A DNA stretch of 24,210 bases from CALXCT01 sp964422185 (GTDB taxonomy: Bacteria; Bacillota; Clostridia; Oscillospirales; Oscillospiraceae). Positions 1 to 7,686 of this stretch are shown here, one piece after another (position 1 is the stretch's first letter; every line of letters starts with the position of its first letter). Made by a program: the position numbers and the translations under genes. Under the pieces are notes generated by a model. It saw only the letters and a list, made by a program, of their open reading frames with translations. It was not told the origin of the DNA and did no database searches. Location: contig CAYRAG010000028.1 of the NCBI GenBank assembly GCA_964422185.1, forward strand, positions 1-24,210, read 5' to 3'.

Positions 1-42
1 GACTCTTAGCGGCCTACGGACAGTTCTGTCTACAGCGAGTCC

Positions 43-71
43 ATTTCAATCCATCGCCAAGATGCAGGAAC
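43..71 (-). repeat. Single CRISPR-repeat-like unit at the window edge
   Basis: Read on the minus strand, these 29 bases begin GTTCCTGC and end GGATTGAAAT. A GTT start and an ATTGAAAC/T end are typical of many type I and III CRISPR repeats. Only one copy is visible. The 42 bases beyond it, running to the window edge, could be one spacer, but no second repeat is present to prove this. It lies in AT-richer DNA beside an MNT-type nucleotidyltransferase. It could equally be a chance match. Confidence 0.25.
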
Positions 72-93
72 CTTGTTTATGATAGTCCATTTG

Positions 94-375
94 CTATACC
101 ACATATATCTCAATCTGCTCATCAATTGGGAGTAAATCGTCCTCTTGAATCGGTCCGTGGATTATATCCACATGGCGGTGCAGCAGATCCTCAAGCCTCT
201 CCCCCACTAATGCCAGCGTTATCAGCGTAACCGGCCCGCGAAATTCTATAATCAGGTCAATATCACTTTCCGGTCGGCTTTTCCCGTTCGCCTGCGACCC
301 GAAAAGTATCACCCTGTTGATAGCAAATTCATCCGCAATTTTTTCTACTGCTTCTTTTATCTTCTTAATGTCCAT
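94..375 (-). CDS. Minimal nucleotidyltransferase (MntA-like, MNT domain)
   Basis: This 93-residue protein is almost entirely a minimal DNA-polymerase-beta-type nucleotidyltransferase fold. The signature GSQANGKSRPESDIDLII (about residues 26-43) supplies the glycine-serine and two metal-binding aspartates (D38, D40), and D70 in HRHVDII is the likely third acidic residue. In the family, MntA proteins neutralise HEPN-domain RNases (HepT) by AMPylating or otherwise modifying them in HEPN-MNT toxin-antitoxin pairs. I chose the ATG at 375 because AGGAG lies about 8 bases upstream; a longer reading from 402 has no such site. No HEPN partner lies within the window, so it would have to be beyond the left edge or the gene is orphaned. 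Local base composition is AT-richer than the rest of the window, suggesting acquired DNA. The fold assignment is firm; the antitoxin role is inferred. Confidence 0.8.
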   Translation of the reverse strand: MDIKKIKEAVEKIADEFAINRVILFGSQANGKSRPESDIDLIIEFRGPVTLITLALVGERLEDLLHRHVDIIHGPIQEDDLLPIDEQIEIYVV

Positions 376-432
376 ACCTTTTCTCCTTGTTCTCGCAAAC
401 ATACCGGTACGGCATCAAAAGCGCGGGCTGCT

Positions 433-720
433 TCACCTGCCCACATCCACCGGATCCGGATGCACCGGCCAGCCGGGTTTCGCGCACTGTTCGCAAAATG
501 TCCCGGCCAGATCCTGCGCTGTGAAGAGGCGGGCGAGGGGGATGTAGTGCCCGTACTCAATGATTGGCGTTGTGAACCCATCGTGCCGGATGACGAAAAA
601 CGGTGCTTCCGTCTTCCGTTTGTCCAGCACGAACTGATACGCTCCGCTCCCGCGCTGGAATGCGTACGGGAAAACGCCCTGGATTCCGTAGTCGTTGTAG
701 AGAGTCCGGCAGTTCGCCAT
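433..720 (-). CDS. Hypothetical protein, 95 residues
   Basis: I do not recognise this family. The ATG at 720 has a textbook AGGAGG nine bases upstream, which is the main evidence that the frame is translated. The protein is rich in aromatic residues (repeated Y and F in the first 60 residues), has no signal peptide or membrane segment, and contains one CxxC (FCEQCAKPG, about residues 75-83) near a proline-rich tail. It runs in the same direction as the MNT gene, 57 bases upstream of it, so the two could share a transcript. A longer reading to 825 exists but lacks a ribosome binding site. Base composition is closer to the main chromosome than to the MNT gene. Confidence 0.6.
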   Translation of the reverse strand: MANCRTLYNDYGIQGVFPYAFQRGSGAYQFVLDKRKTEAPFFVIRHDGFTTPIIEYGHYIPLARLFTAQDLAGTFCEQCAKPGWPVHPDPVDVGR

Positions 721-870
721 GGGGATAAACCTCCTGTGATAGTTCTCGGAGTTCCCGCCAGCCTGAGGCTGTACGCGGTTCCAGGCGAAAGGAACCTGCC
801 GGGAGCCTCGATGCTGTTTTTTCACAGGAGAGAACCTGGTGCAGGACGCCGTTAGATTTGACGCTTCCGG

Positions 871-918
871 GAAAGCCCCCGGAACCCTCCGCGCTCAGCG
901 GGGATCCCGGGGGCTTTC
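871..918 (-). terminator. GC-rich hairpin after the peptide-transport operon
   Basis: GAAAGCCCCCGG (871-882) pairs perfectly with CCGGGGGCTTTC (907-918), giving a 12 bp stem around a 24-base loop that can fold further. It sits 10 bases past the end of the aminopeptidase gene, the expected place for the operon terminator. There is no T-run on the minus strand after the stem, so termination may be weak, or the hairpin may only protect the 3' end. Confidence 0.45.
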
Positions 919-927
919 GCCATGGTC

Positions 928-1803
928 TTACTCGTGGGCGGAGAGGAACTTCTCCACCACCGCGTTGTACTGATCCGCCATCTCCACATGGCACAGGTGG
1001 GTGCCGCCGTCGAACAGCTCCCACTGGCAGTCCGGGATCCGGTCGTAGATCTCCTTGACGATGTACGGCGTGGCCTCGTCCGCGGAGCCGGAGGTGAGCA
1101 GGGTGGGAATGGTGATGTCCTTGAGCTGGTCGGTGATGTCCCAGTCTTTCAGCTTTCCGGTCACCACAAACTCGCTGGCGCCCTGCATGACCATGTAGGG
1201 CTCGCCCATCTGGTCAAAGGAGCGCGCCACAAAGTCCGGGTAGGGACTGAGCCGGCAGACATGGCGGGCGTAGTACTCGTCCGAGGCGGCCACCACCTCG
1301 GGGCGGGAGTAGTCGCCGTCCTCGTCCGCCTGGATCAGCGCGTTCTGCATCTCCTCCGGCAGGTAGCTGCGCAGGCGGTTTGCCTCTTTCACCCACAGGG
1401 GGATGGAGGCCGGGGAGCTGGCGATGACCATGCTCTTCACGCCTTTCGGCTGGTGGGTGGCGTACTGCATGGCCAGCATGCCGCCCCAGGACTGGCCCAG
1501 AATGTGAACCTGGCCCAGGCCCAGCGCGGCGCGAACCACATCCAGCTCCTCCTCCCACAGTTCAGCGGACCAGAAGTCCGGCATGGACGGCGTGGGGGAT
1601 TTTCCGCAGCCGAGCTGATCGTAGTAGATCACGGCCCGCCCGTTGTCCGCCAGCGCGTCCAGGGATTCCAGATAGTCGTGGGCGCAGCCGGGGCCGCCGT
1701 GCAGCGCCAGAAGCGGCAGCCTGCCGTTGGCGCATCTGCCGACGATCCGGTAGTAGGTCTGGTAGCCTTTGAACGGGATATAGCCCTCCTGAATTTCCCG
1801 CAT
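928..1803 (-). CDS. pip: Proline iminopeptidase-like alpha/beta hydrolase (peptidase S33)
   Basis: The 291 residues form a complete alpha/beta hydrolase of the prolyl aminopeptidase (S33) family, which removes N-terminal proline or other residues from short peptides. Visible hallmarks are the oxyanion loop HGGPG (35-39), the following DQLGCGKS (62-69), the nucleophile elbow GQSWGG with Ser105, and a family-typical SADEATP with the probable catalytic Asp242. The catalytic His is probably His269 in GGTHLCHVE. There is no signal peptide, so it is cytosolic. It is the last gene of the dppBCDFA operon, 104 bases after the binding-protein gene and separated from it by a hairpin, so imported peptides are its likely substrates. 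The exact specificity (Pro, Leu or other) cannot be read from sequence. The ATG at 1803 is preceded by a GGAG/GAGG-type site. Confidence 0.85.
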   Translation of the reverse strand: MREIQEGYIPFKGYQTYYRIVGRCANGRLPLLALHGGPGCAHDYLESLDALADNGRAVIYYDQLGCGKSPTPSMPDFWSAELWEEELDVVRAALGLGQVHILGQSWGGMLAMQYATHQPKGVKSMVIASSPASIPLWVKEANRLRSYLPEEMQNALIQADEDGDYSRPEVVAASDEYYARHVCRLSPYPDFVARSFDQMGEPYMVMQGASEFVVTGKLKDWDITDQLKDITIPTLLTSGSADEATPYIVKEIYDRIPDCQWELFDGGTHLCHVEMADQYNAVVEKFLSAHE

Positions 1804-1822
1804 GGAAGTTCCTCGCTCCTTT

Positions 1823-1871
1823 CTCCCTCTTCGGGAAGAGGGAGGGACCCCGTTCCCGGAGCCCTCCCTCT
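1823..1871 (-). promoter_or_regulatory. Alternative hairpins between dppA and pip
   Basis: CTCCCTCTT (1823-1831) pairs with AAGAGGGAG (1836-1844) across a four-base loop. The same purine tract (1837-1846) can instead pair with CCCTCCCTCT (1862-1871). The two folds exclude each other. No T-run follows on the minus strand. The location, directly after a binding-protein gene, fits a stem that protects or processes the upstream mRNA and lowers pip expression, but that role is inferred. Confidence 0.5.
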
Positions 1872-1907
1872 CATGGTTACTTTCTGTGACTGCTGTCCCT
1901 GAATCAC

Positions 1908-3599
1908 TCAGGCCGCGTAGTGGAAGTTCTTGACGAACAGGTTCCAGATCCAGGACGCGTTCACATTGTATTCCTCAATGGTCTTGCTGTAGGCGACGCC
2001 GATCTTGCAGTAGTCCAGCACATAGATGGGCACCTCGTCGATGATCAGCTGGCTGGCCTGCTTGAGCAGCTCCACGCGCTCCGCGTTGTCAATGGTGGAG
2101 GACTGGGCAATCAGCAGCTTGTCCAGCTCGGGGTTCTGATAGCTGGAGGTGTTGGAGCCGCCGGGGCCGGCGTTCGTGGAGATGAAGTTGGGGTACGGGT
2201 TGCCGGAGGCGTCCGGGAAGTCGGAGTACCAGGTGAACAGACCCATGTCGTACGCCTTGATGCCGTTCTCCAGGGTGCCGCCGAACTGCATGGTGATCAT
2301 CTCGTCGGTGGTGTGCTTCTCAATGGTCACATTGATGCCCAGCTCGGCCAGGGTGGCCTGGATGTAGGAGGCGATGCTGTTGAAGGACAGCAGCTCGCTG
2401 ACCTGCAGCGTGCAGTCAAAGCCGTTGGGCACACTGGACGCGGCCAGGCACTGCTTGGCCTTCTCCATATCCTGGCTGTAGTACTCCAGGCTGTTGGCAA
2501 ACTCCGTCCACTCCTCGGGGGTGCCGGGGTTGTTGTACAGGGACTCGCCGAAAGTCAGGCCGGTGGCCGGTGCGCCGGCCTCGCCCACGATCTGCTCGGC
2601 GATGGCGACGCCGTCAATGGCGTAGGCAATGGCCTGGCGGACCTCCACCTCGTCAAAGGGCGGCTTCTCGGTGTTGAAAGACAAAAAGTCGATGCCGAAC
2701 GAGTTGACCATCTTCAGCGCGGTGTTCTCATCCTCGATCTGATCCAGCATGGCCACGGGCACATCCAGGATGAAGTCGACCTGGCCGGTGTGCAGCGCGG
2801 TCAGACGGGTGGTGTCTTCCACGATGACGGGGAACACGATCTTGTTGAAGTCGAAGTTGAAGCCGCCGTTCCAGTAGTTCTCGTTGGCGGTCAGGACGAT
2901 CTCGGAGCCGTTGGTCCAGTGGTCCAGCTTGTAGGCGCCGGTGCCCAGCACACCGCCGGTGGCGGTGCCGAAGTCCTCGGCGTGCGCGTCATAGTAGGCC
3001 TTGCTGATGATGTGGCCGGCCGTCGTGCCGAAAGTGTACTGCCACAGGGCGTCCGGCTGGGACAGCTTCACGGTCAGCTCCCAGTCGCCGGTCTGCTCCA
3101 TGCTCTCCACATTGTCGTACATCCAGCCCAGGAACGAGTCGGAGCCGATGTGGCGGTTCAGGGAGAACATGACATCCTCCATGGTCATGGGCGAGCCGTC
3201 GGAGAAGTTCACATCGTCCCGGATATGGTAGATGTAGGTCAGCTCATCCACCGCCTCCCAGTCGGAGGCCAGCAGCGGCTGCAGCTGGGAATTCTCATCG
3301 ATGACCAGAAGACCCTCGGTGATGTTGTTCACCACCGCGTTCGTGGTAGTGTCATAGGCATAGATGGGATCCAGGGACACGATGTCCGTCATGAGCGCCC
3401 AGGTGAAGACGCCGTCTTTCTCCGCCGCCGCGGGGCTGGCGGAGGCGCCGGGGCTCTCCGCGGGGGTGCTGGCGGACGGGGCGGCGCTGCTCTCGCCGCT
3501 GTCTCCGCTGTCACCGCCGCCGCCGCAGGCGGTCAGGAACACAAGACCCATGGCGAGAACCAGCAGGAGCGCCGTTCCCTTTTTCACGAGTTTTTTCAT
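1908..3599 (-). CDS. dppA: Peptide ABC transporter substrate-binding lipoprotein (SBP family 5)
   Basis: This 563-residue protein is a full-length family 5 (DppA/OppA-type) extracytoplasmic binding protein. It has a lipoprotein signal peptide: basic MKKLVKK, a hydrophobic core, then the lipobox LTAC with Cys25 as the lipidated residue. A glycine/serine/alanine/proline linker (about 26-60) precedes the folded domain. Typical family stretches follow, such as the early DIVSLDPIYAYDT and the later SDGSPMTMEDVMFSLNRH. It would hang from the outer face of the membrane and deliver oligopeptides to the two permeases encoded upstream. Its position after both ATPases, 69 bases from dppF with a hairpin in the gap, suggests separate tuning of its level. 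The ATG at 3599 follows GTGAGGA. The substrate (dipeptide, oligopeptide or another small solute) is not determinable by eye. Confidence 0.9.
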   Translation of the reverse strand: MKKLVKKGTALLLVLAMGLVFLTACGGGGDSGDSGESSAAPSASTPAESPGASASPAAAEKDGVFTWALMTDIVSLDPIYAYDTTTNAVVNNITEGLLVIDENSQLQPLLASDWEAVDELTYIYHIRDDVNFSDGSPMTMEDVMFSLNRHIGSDSFLGWMYDNVESMEQTGDWELTVKLSQPDALWQYTFGTTAGHIISKAYYDAHAEDFGTATGGVLGTGAYKLDHWTNGSEIVLTANENYWNGGFNFDFNKIVFPVIVEDTTRLTALHTGQVDFILDVPVAMLDQIEDENTALKMVNSFGIDFLSFNTEKPPFDEVEVRQAIAYAIDGVAIAEQIVGEAGAPATGLTFGESLYNNPGTPEEWTEFANSLEYYSQDMEKAKQCLAASSVPNGFDCTLQVSELLSFNSIASYIQATLAELGINVTIEKHTTDEMITMQFGGTLENGIKAYDMGLFTWYSDFPDASGNPYPNFISTNAGPGGSNTSSYQNPELDKLLIAQSSTIDNAERVELLKQASQLIIDEVPIYVLDYCKIGVAYSKTIEEYNVNASWIWNLFVKNFHYAA

Positions 3600-3638
3600 C
3601 TCAATTCCTCACTTTTTTCCTTGGATTTTTCTATATCA

Positions 3639-3664
3639 GCCGGCACAGAGATCCGCCGGCGGAT
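3639..3664 (-). promoter_or_regulatory. Hairpin between dppF and dppA
   Basis: GCCGGC at 3639-3644 pairs with GCCGGC at 3655-3660, and the 14-base perfect palindrome ATCCGCCGGCGGAT (3651-3664) offers a competing fold. It lies in the 69-base gap ahead of the binding-protein gene. A role in mRNA processing or raising dppA stability is inferred from position only. Confidence 0.4.
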
Positions 3665-3668
3665 ATAC

Positions 3669-4646
3669 TCACGAAGCGGCGGCCGCCCCGCCGCTGACCA
3701 GGTGGCAGGCCACCCAGTGGTCGTCCGCCACCTGAACCAGGGGCGGAACCTCGGCGTCGCACCTGCCCGCCATGAAGTTCGGGCAGCGGGTGGAGAAGCG
3801 GCAGTACGGCGGGATATTCATCGCCGAGGGCACATCGCCCTCCAGGATGATGCGGTCTGTCTTCTCGTCCGGGTTCTCCCGGGGTTTGGAGGACAGCAGC
3901 GCCCTGGTGTAGGGGTGCATGGTGCGGCTGAACAGGGCGTCCGTGCTGCCGGCCTCCACGATGGAGCCCAGGTACATGACCACCACGCGGTCGCAGATAT
4001 GCTCCACCACCGTCAGCTCGTGGGAGATGAACATCATGGTCACGCCGATGTCGTTGCGCAGCCGGAGCAGCAGGTTGAGGATCTGCGCCTGGACGGACAC
4101 ATCCAGCGCGGAGACCGGCTCGTCCGCCATGAGGAACTCCGGCTTGGGCACCAGCGCACGGGCGATGGCCAGGCGCTGCAGCTGTCCGCCGGACAGCTCG
4201 CTGGGGCGCCGGGTGAGCGCGATCTCGTCCAGGCCGATGACGGACATCAGATCGTCAATCCGCTGCCGGGTATCCGCCTTGCTCATGCCGAACAGGGCGC
4301 CCACCTCCTCCAGGGAGTGCCCGATGGTGTGCTTGGGGTTGAACGAGGAGAACGGGTTCTGGAACACCATCTGCATCTGGCGGCGCAGTTCTTTCATATC
4401 CCGGCGGCTGCGGTGGGTGATGTCCTCGCCCCGGTAGGTGATGGTGCCCTCCGTGGCGTCCGTCAGACGCATGATGCACCGGCCCAGGGTGGATTTGCCG
4501 CAGCCGGACTCGCCCACGACGCCCAGGATCTCGCCCTGGAGGATATCGAAAGAGACATCGTCCAGCGCCTTGACCACCGCGTTCTTCTTCCCTTTCACGG
4601 GATAGTACTTCTTCAGGTTGCGGATCTGGAACATGGCCTCGCTCAT
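3669..4646 (-). CDS. dppF: Peptide ABC transporter ATP-binding protein (DppF/OppF)
   Basis: The 325-residue protein is one of the two cytoplasmic ATPases that power peptide import. Visible motifs are Walker A GESGCGKST (45-53), the Q-loop region VFQNPFSSFNP, the ABC signature LSGGQ (151-155), Walker B FLMADE (171-176) and the switch histidine in FISHELTVVE. The C-terminal Opp/Dpp-specific extension has three closely spaced cysteines (CRFSTRCPNFMAGRC) plus one in VACHLV, a pattern known from iron-sulfur-binding Dpp-type ATPases. I chose the ATG at 4646: it overlaps the dppD stop as ATGA and has GAGGAGGTG upstream inside dppD. Readings starting further upstream would be out-of-frame overlap with dppD. 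The overlap implies translational coupling, matching the need for equal amounts of the two ATPases. Confidence 0.92.
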   Translation of the reverse strand: MSEAMFQIRNLKKYYPVKGKKNAVVKALDDVSFDILQGEILGVVGESGCGKSTLGRCIMRLTDATEGTITYRGEDITHRSRRDMKELRRQMQMVFQNPFSSFNPKHTIGHSLEEVGALFGMSKADTRQRIDDLMSVIGLDEIALTRRPSELSGGQLQRLAIARALVPKPEFLMADEPVSALDVSVQAQILNLLLRLRNDIGVTMMFISHELTVVEHICDRVVVMYLGSIVEAGSTDALFSRTMHPYTRALLSSKPRENPDEKTDRIILEGDVPSAMNIPPYCRFSTRCPNFMAGRCDAEVPPLVQVADDHWVACHLVSGGAAAAS

Positions 4647-5644
4647 GCGCCCACCTCCTCGTCCCTCATTTGTCCGTCTTCGTCCAGGAAGCACATGTAC
4701 TGGTGGGTGCCGCTTCTCTGGCGCATGCACGGCGCCTCCCGCCTGCACCGGTCGCAGACTCTCGTGCACCGGGGCGCGTAGGGGCAGCCGATGATGGCCT
4801 CATTTAACTTCGGGGGCGCGCCGGGAATGCTGACCAGTTTCGTGGCCCGCTCCCCGGACTTGGGGATGGACGCGATCAGATCCTGAGTATAGGGGTGGCA
4901 GGGGTGGTAGAAGATCTCCCGCACCTCTCCGGTCTCCACAATCTGCCCGGCGTACATCACGGACACGCGGTCGCAGATCTCCGCCACCACGCCGAAGTTG
5001 TGGGTGATGAGCAGGATGCTGCTCTGCATCTCCTGCTGCAGGTGCTTGAGCAGATCCAGGATCTGCGCCTGCATGGTCACATCCAGAGCGGTGGTGGGCT
5101 CATCCGCGATGAGCAGCTGCGGGGAGCACGCCAGGCTCATGGCGATGCAGGCGCGCTGGAGCATGCCGCCGGACATTTCAAAGGGGTACTGGCGGAAGCG
5201 CTCCTCGCCGGGGAAGATCCCCACATGCTCCAGCAGCTCGATGGCGCGTTTTTTCGCGTCCTCCTTGGACATGTCGGTGTGGATGAGCATGGTCTCCATG
5301 ATCTGCCTGCCCACCGTCTGCAGGGGGTTCATCGTCGTCATGGGATCCTGGAAGACCATGGCGATTTCCTTGCCGCGCAGCTTCTGCAGCTGCTTTCGGT
5401 TCATTTTCAGGATGTCCTGATCGCCGCGGTAGATGATCTCGCCGCTGTACTCCATGTGGTTCTCATCGTGCAGGCGCAGGATCGACTTGGCGGTCATGGA
5501 CTTGCCGCACCCGGATTCGCCCACGATGCCGTGGATCTCGCCCGGGGCGATGTCCAGGTTGATGTCCCGGACTCCGTAGACCAGGCCCTGGACACTCATC
5601 AGCTCCACCTTCAGGTGGCGGATGGAAAGCAGGCTCTCACTCAT
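4643..5644 (-). CDS. dppD: Peptide ABC transporter ATP-binding protein (DppD/OppD)
   Basis: This 333-residue ATPase is the partner of DppF. It carries Walker A GESGCGKSMT (42-51), the Q-loop VFQDPMTTMNP, a variant signature EMSGGM (156-161) in place of LSGGQ, Walker B LLIADE (177-182) and a switch histidine in LLITHNFGVV. The MSGGM variant is common in DppD-type subunits and fits the known asymmetry of these ATPase pairs. The C-terminal region has a cluster of cysteines (GCPYAPRCTRVCDRC, then C in REAPC) as in the oligopeptide-transporter C-terminal family. The ATG at 5644 has AGGAGG upstream, the site overlapping the end of dppC, and only 14 bases separate the two genes. The stop overlaps the dppF start by 4 bases. 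Confidence 0.92.
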   Translation of the reverse strand: MSESLLSIRHLKVELMSVQGLVYGVRDINLDIAPGEIHGIVGESGCGKSMTAKSILRLHDENHMEYSGEIIYRGDQDILKMNRKQLQKLRGKEIAMVFQDPMTTMNPLQTVGRQIMETMLIHTDMSKEDAKKRAIELLEHVGIFPGEERFRQYPFEMSGGMLQRACIAMSLACSPQLLIADEPTTALDVTMQAQILDLLKHLQQEMQSSILLITHNFGVVAEICDRVSVMYAGQIVETGEVREIFYHPCHPYTQDLIASIPKSGERATKLVSIPGAPPKLNEAIIGCPYAPRCTRVCDRCRREAPCMRQRSGTHQYMCFLDEDGQMRDEEVGA

Positions 5645-5658
5645 CTGTCCCGCCCTCC

Positions 5659-6579
5659 TCAGCCGGCCGACTCCGGCGTGGAGACGGCCTGTCCTTTCGC
5701 CGCCATTTTCTTCTTGTACTTCTTAATGGACGGCAGCTGGCGCTGGGACGGATCCAGGTACGCCTGGACGCCGTCGCTGAAGATATTCAGGGACACCACC
5801 GTGGCGATAATCGCGATGCCGGGCATCAGCGCCATCAGCGGCTGGTTGCTCAAAAACGAGCGGCCCTCCTCCAGCATGACGCCCCAGTCCGCCTGCGGCG
5901 GCTGGACGCCGAGGCCAAGGAAGCTCATGGACGCCAGATCCAGGATGGCGTAGCCCAGGTCCAGCGTCAGCTGCACCATGAGGGTCGTGACGCAGTTGGG
6001 CAGAATCTGTTTGAGCAGGATCTGCGCGTCGCTGAATCCGATGGACTGGGCGGCCTCCACATAGGTCTTGTTCCGCTCCACCATGACCAGCGATCGCGTG
6101 AGTTTCGCCAGCATGGGGATGTAGATGATACCCAGGGCGATGATGGCGTTGCGCAGGCCGCGCCCGAAGCTGCCCACAAACACGAAAGCCAGCAGCAGGG
6201 CCGGGAAAGAGACGATGACATCGCACACGCGCATCAGCAGCGCGTCCAGCTTGCCGCCGTAGTAGCCGGACAGCAGGCCCACGGGCACGCCGACGATGAT
6301 GGAGATCCCCACGACGCCCAGAGCGCCCAGCAGGGCGGATCTCCCGCCGTACAGCAGCCGGGAGAAGATGTCCCGCCCGTTGTTGTCCGTTCCGAGGATG
6401 TGCTCGGCGGAGGGCCCCTGCTTGAACGCCGTCAGATCCATGGCCGTGGGGTCATGGGTGGCCAGGACATTGGCGAAGATGACGCTGCCCAGGATGAGCA
6501 GCAGCACCGCGAGGGAGATGATCACGGGGACGGTGAAGAAACGGCCCGTGTTCTTACTGTTCTTTTTCCTCTGCTTCAT
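5659..6579 (-). CDS. dppC: Peptide ABC transporter permease (DppC)
   Basis: The 306-residue inner-membrane permease has an N-terminal cytoplasmic basic stretch, a first membrane segment near residues 15-40, the conserved GTDNNGRDIFSRLLYG after it, and about five further membrane segments. The cytoplasmic EAA loop, EAAQSIGFSDAQILLKQILP, is where the ATPases dock. SFLGLGVQPPQADWGVMLEEG near the C-terminal third is characteristic of DppC/OppC proteins. It pairs with DppB to form the channel. The ATG at 6579 follows GAGGAGGGGTGA, and only 16 bases separate it from dppB. The basic tail is longer than in many relatives and looks unstructured. Confidence 0.92.
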   Translation of the reverse strand: MKQRKKNSKNTGRFFTVPVIISLAVLLLILGSVIFANVLATHDPTAMDLTAFKQGPSAEHILGTDNNGRDIFSRLLYGGRSALLGALGVVGISIIVGVPVGLLSGYYGGKLDALLMRVCDVIVSFPALLLAFVFVGSFGRGLRNAIIALGIIYIPMLAKLTRSLVMVERNKTYVEAAQSIGFSDAQILLKQILPNCVTTLMVQLTLDLGYAILDLASMSFLGLGVQPPQADWGVMLEEGRSFLSNQPLMALMPGIAIIATVVSLNIFSDGVQAYLDPSQRQLPSIKKYKKKMAAKGQAVSTPESAG

Positions 6580-6595
6580 CGTTCTTCACCCCTCC

Positions 6596-7534
6596 TCACT
6601 TCGAGCGGATGCGCGGGTCAATGGCCGCGTAGATGATATCCACCACCGTGCTGATCACCAGGAAGATGAGGATCAGCAGCATGGTAATCGCCTGGACAAT
6701 GTTGTAGTCGCTGCCCTTGATGGAGTCGATCAGCAGTGTGCCGAGGCCGGCCAGGGAGAACACATTCTCCACCAGAACCGCGCCCACCACCATGCTCCCG
6801 ATCTGGATGGAGACCACGGAGATCACCGGGATGATGGCGTTTTTCAGGTTGTGCTTCCAGATGATGGATCTCTCCGGCACGCCTTTGGCCACCGCCGTCA
6901 TCGTGTACGGGGCGTTGCGCTGCTCAATCATGCTCGACCGGGTCACCCGGGCGGCCAGGGCGATCATCACGAACGCCAGGGCCACGGACGGCAGCGCCAT
7001 GCGGACGAAGAACTCTTTCGGCGTGGAGAATCCCCCGATGATGGGATAGTTGGGGAAAAACTTCGTCGCCAGCACCACCAGGATGATACTGGTGAGAAAT
7101 GGCGGCGAGCCCGCCATAATTAAAGTGATGGTGGAACAGACCCGATCCACCCACGAGTTCTTCTTGATCGCGCACAGGACGCCCACCGGGATGGCGATCA
7201 CCAGCGCCAGCAGGGATCCGAATACCACAAGCCCCAGCGTCACGGGAAGCCGGCTGGCGATCTGGTCGGACACCGGCGACTGGTACTGGAAACTCAGGCC
7301 AAGGTCGCCCCGGAGCATGCCGCCCATCCAGATGAAATACTGTTCCACCACCGGTCTGTCCAGGTAGAACTTCGCCTTGATGGCGGCGATGGTCTCCTCC
7401 GAGGTGGGTTTGCCGCCCAGGATGACCGCCACGGGATCCGTGTCGGACATCCGCACCATCGCGAAGATGAGCACGCTGGCGACGAAGAAGACCACCACAA
7501 ACTGAAGCAGGCGCTTTAAGATAAATTTGACCAT
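6596..7534 (-). CDS. dppB: Peptide ABC transporter permease (DppB)
   Basis: First gene of the operon: a 312-residue permease with the DppB/OppB layout. The N-terminal segment MVKFILKRLLQFVVVFFVAS is the first membrane helix. An external loop carries the family-typical YLDRPVVEQYFIWMGGMLRG and DLGLSF. Five more helices follow, then a cytoplasmic docking loop (YTMTAVAKGVPERSIIWKHN) and ENVFSLAGLGTLLIDSI near the C-terminus. It forms the translocation path with DppC. The ATG at 7534 has GGGAGG eight bases upstream. It is transcribed from the strong promoter at 7658-7686, with a leader of about 115 bases that holds a terminator-like hairpin. Confidence 0.92.
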   Translation of the reverse strand: MVKFILKRLLQFVVVFFVASVLIFAMVRMSDTDPVAVILGGKPTSEETIAAIKAKFYLDRPVVEQYFIWMGGMLRGDLGLSFQYQSPVSDQIASRLPVTLGLVVFGSLLALVIAIPVGVLCAIKKNSWVDRVCSTITLIMAGSPPFLTSIILVVLATKFFPNYPIIGGFSTPKEFFVRMALPSVALAFVMIALAARVTRSSMIEQRNAPYTMTAVAKGVPERSIIWKHNLKNAIIPVISVVSIQIGSMVVGAVLVENVFSLAGLGTLLIDSIKGSDYNIVQAITMLLILIFLVISTVVDIIYAAIDPRIRSK

Positions 7535-7566
7535 AAGCCGTGCCTCCCTCTTCCCCGGAAGACCGG

Positions 7567-7618
7567 GAAAATATTAGAAAAGGACGCTTTCCCGATGCCG
7601 GTGAATCCAAAGCGCCCT
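7567..7618 (-). promoter_or_regulatory. Terminator-like hairpin (possible attenuator) in the dpp leader
   Basis: On the transcript, AGGGCGCTTT (7618-7609) pairs with AAAGCGTCCT (7590-7581), a 10 bp stem with one G-U pair, around a loop that contains a small CCG/CGG stem. The T-rich stretch TTTTCTAATATTTT follows immediately. It lies between the promoter and dppB, so it could terminate transcription early. I see no recognisable riboswitch aptamer, T-box or leader peptide beside it. Confidence 0.5.
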
Positions 7619-7657
7619 TACTTTATCTTTCACTTTATTCCGCTAAATTTCACGGAG

Positions 7658-7686
7658 ATATTATCAGAAAATGAACCCCGTGTCAA
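7658..7686 (-). promoter_or_regulatory. SigA-type promoter of the dpp operon
   Basis: Minus-strand TTGACA (7686-7681), 17 bases, then TATAAT-like TAATAT (7663-7658). The -35 is a perfect consensus and the spacing is optimal. Transcription would begin near 7650, about 115 bases before dppB. Confidence 0.8.

Noticed and set aside
1920..4781. A 953-residue open frame on the plus strand opposite dppA, dppF and dppD
   Set aside because: It is antisense to three well-supported genes, has low-complexity H/V/G/L/Q-rich translation typical of GC-rich antisense frames, no ribosome binding site and no recognisable domain.
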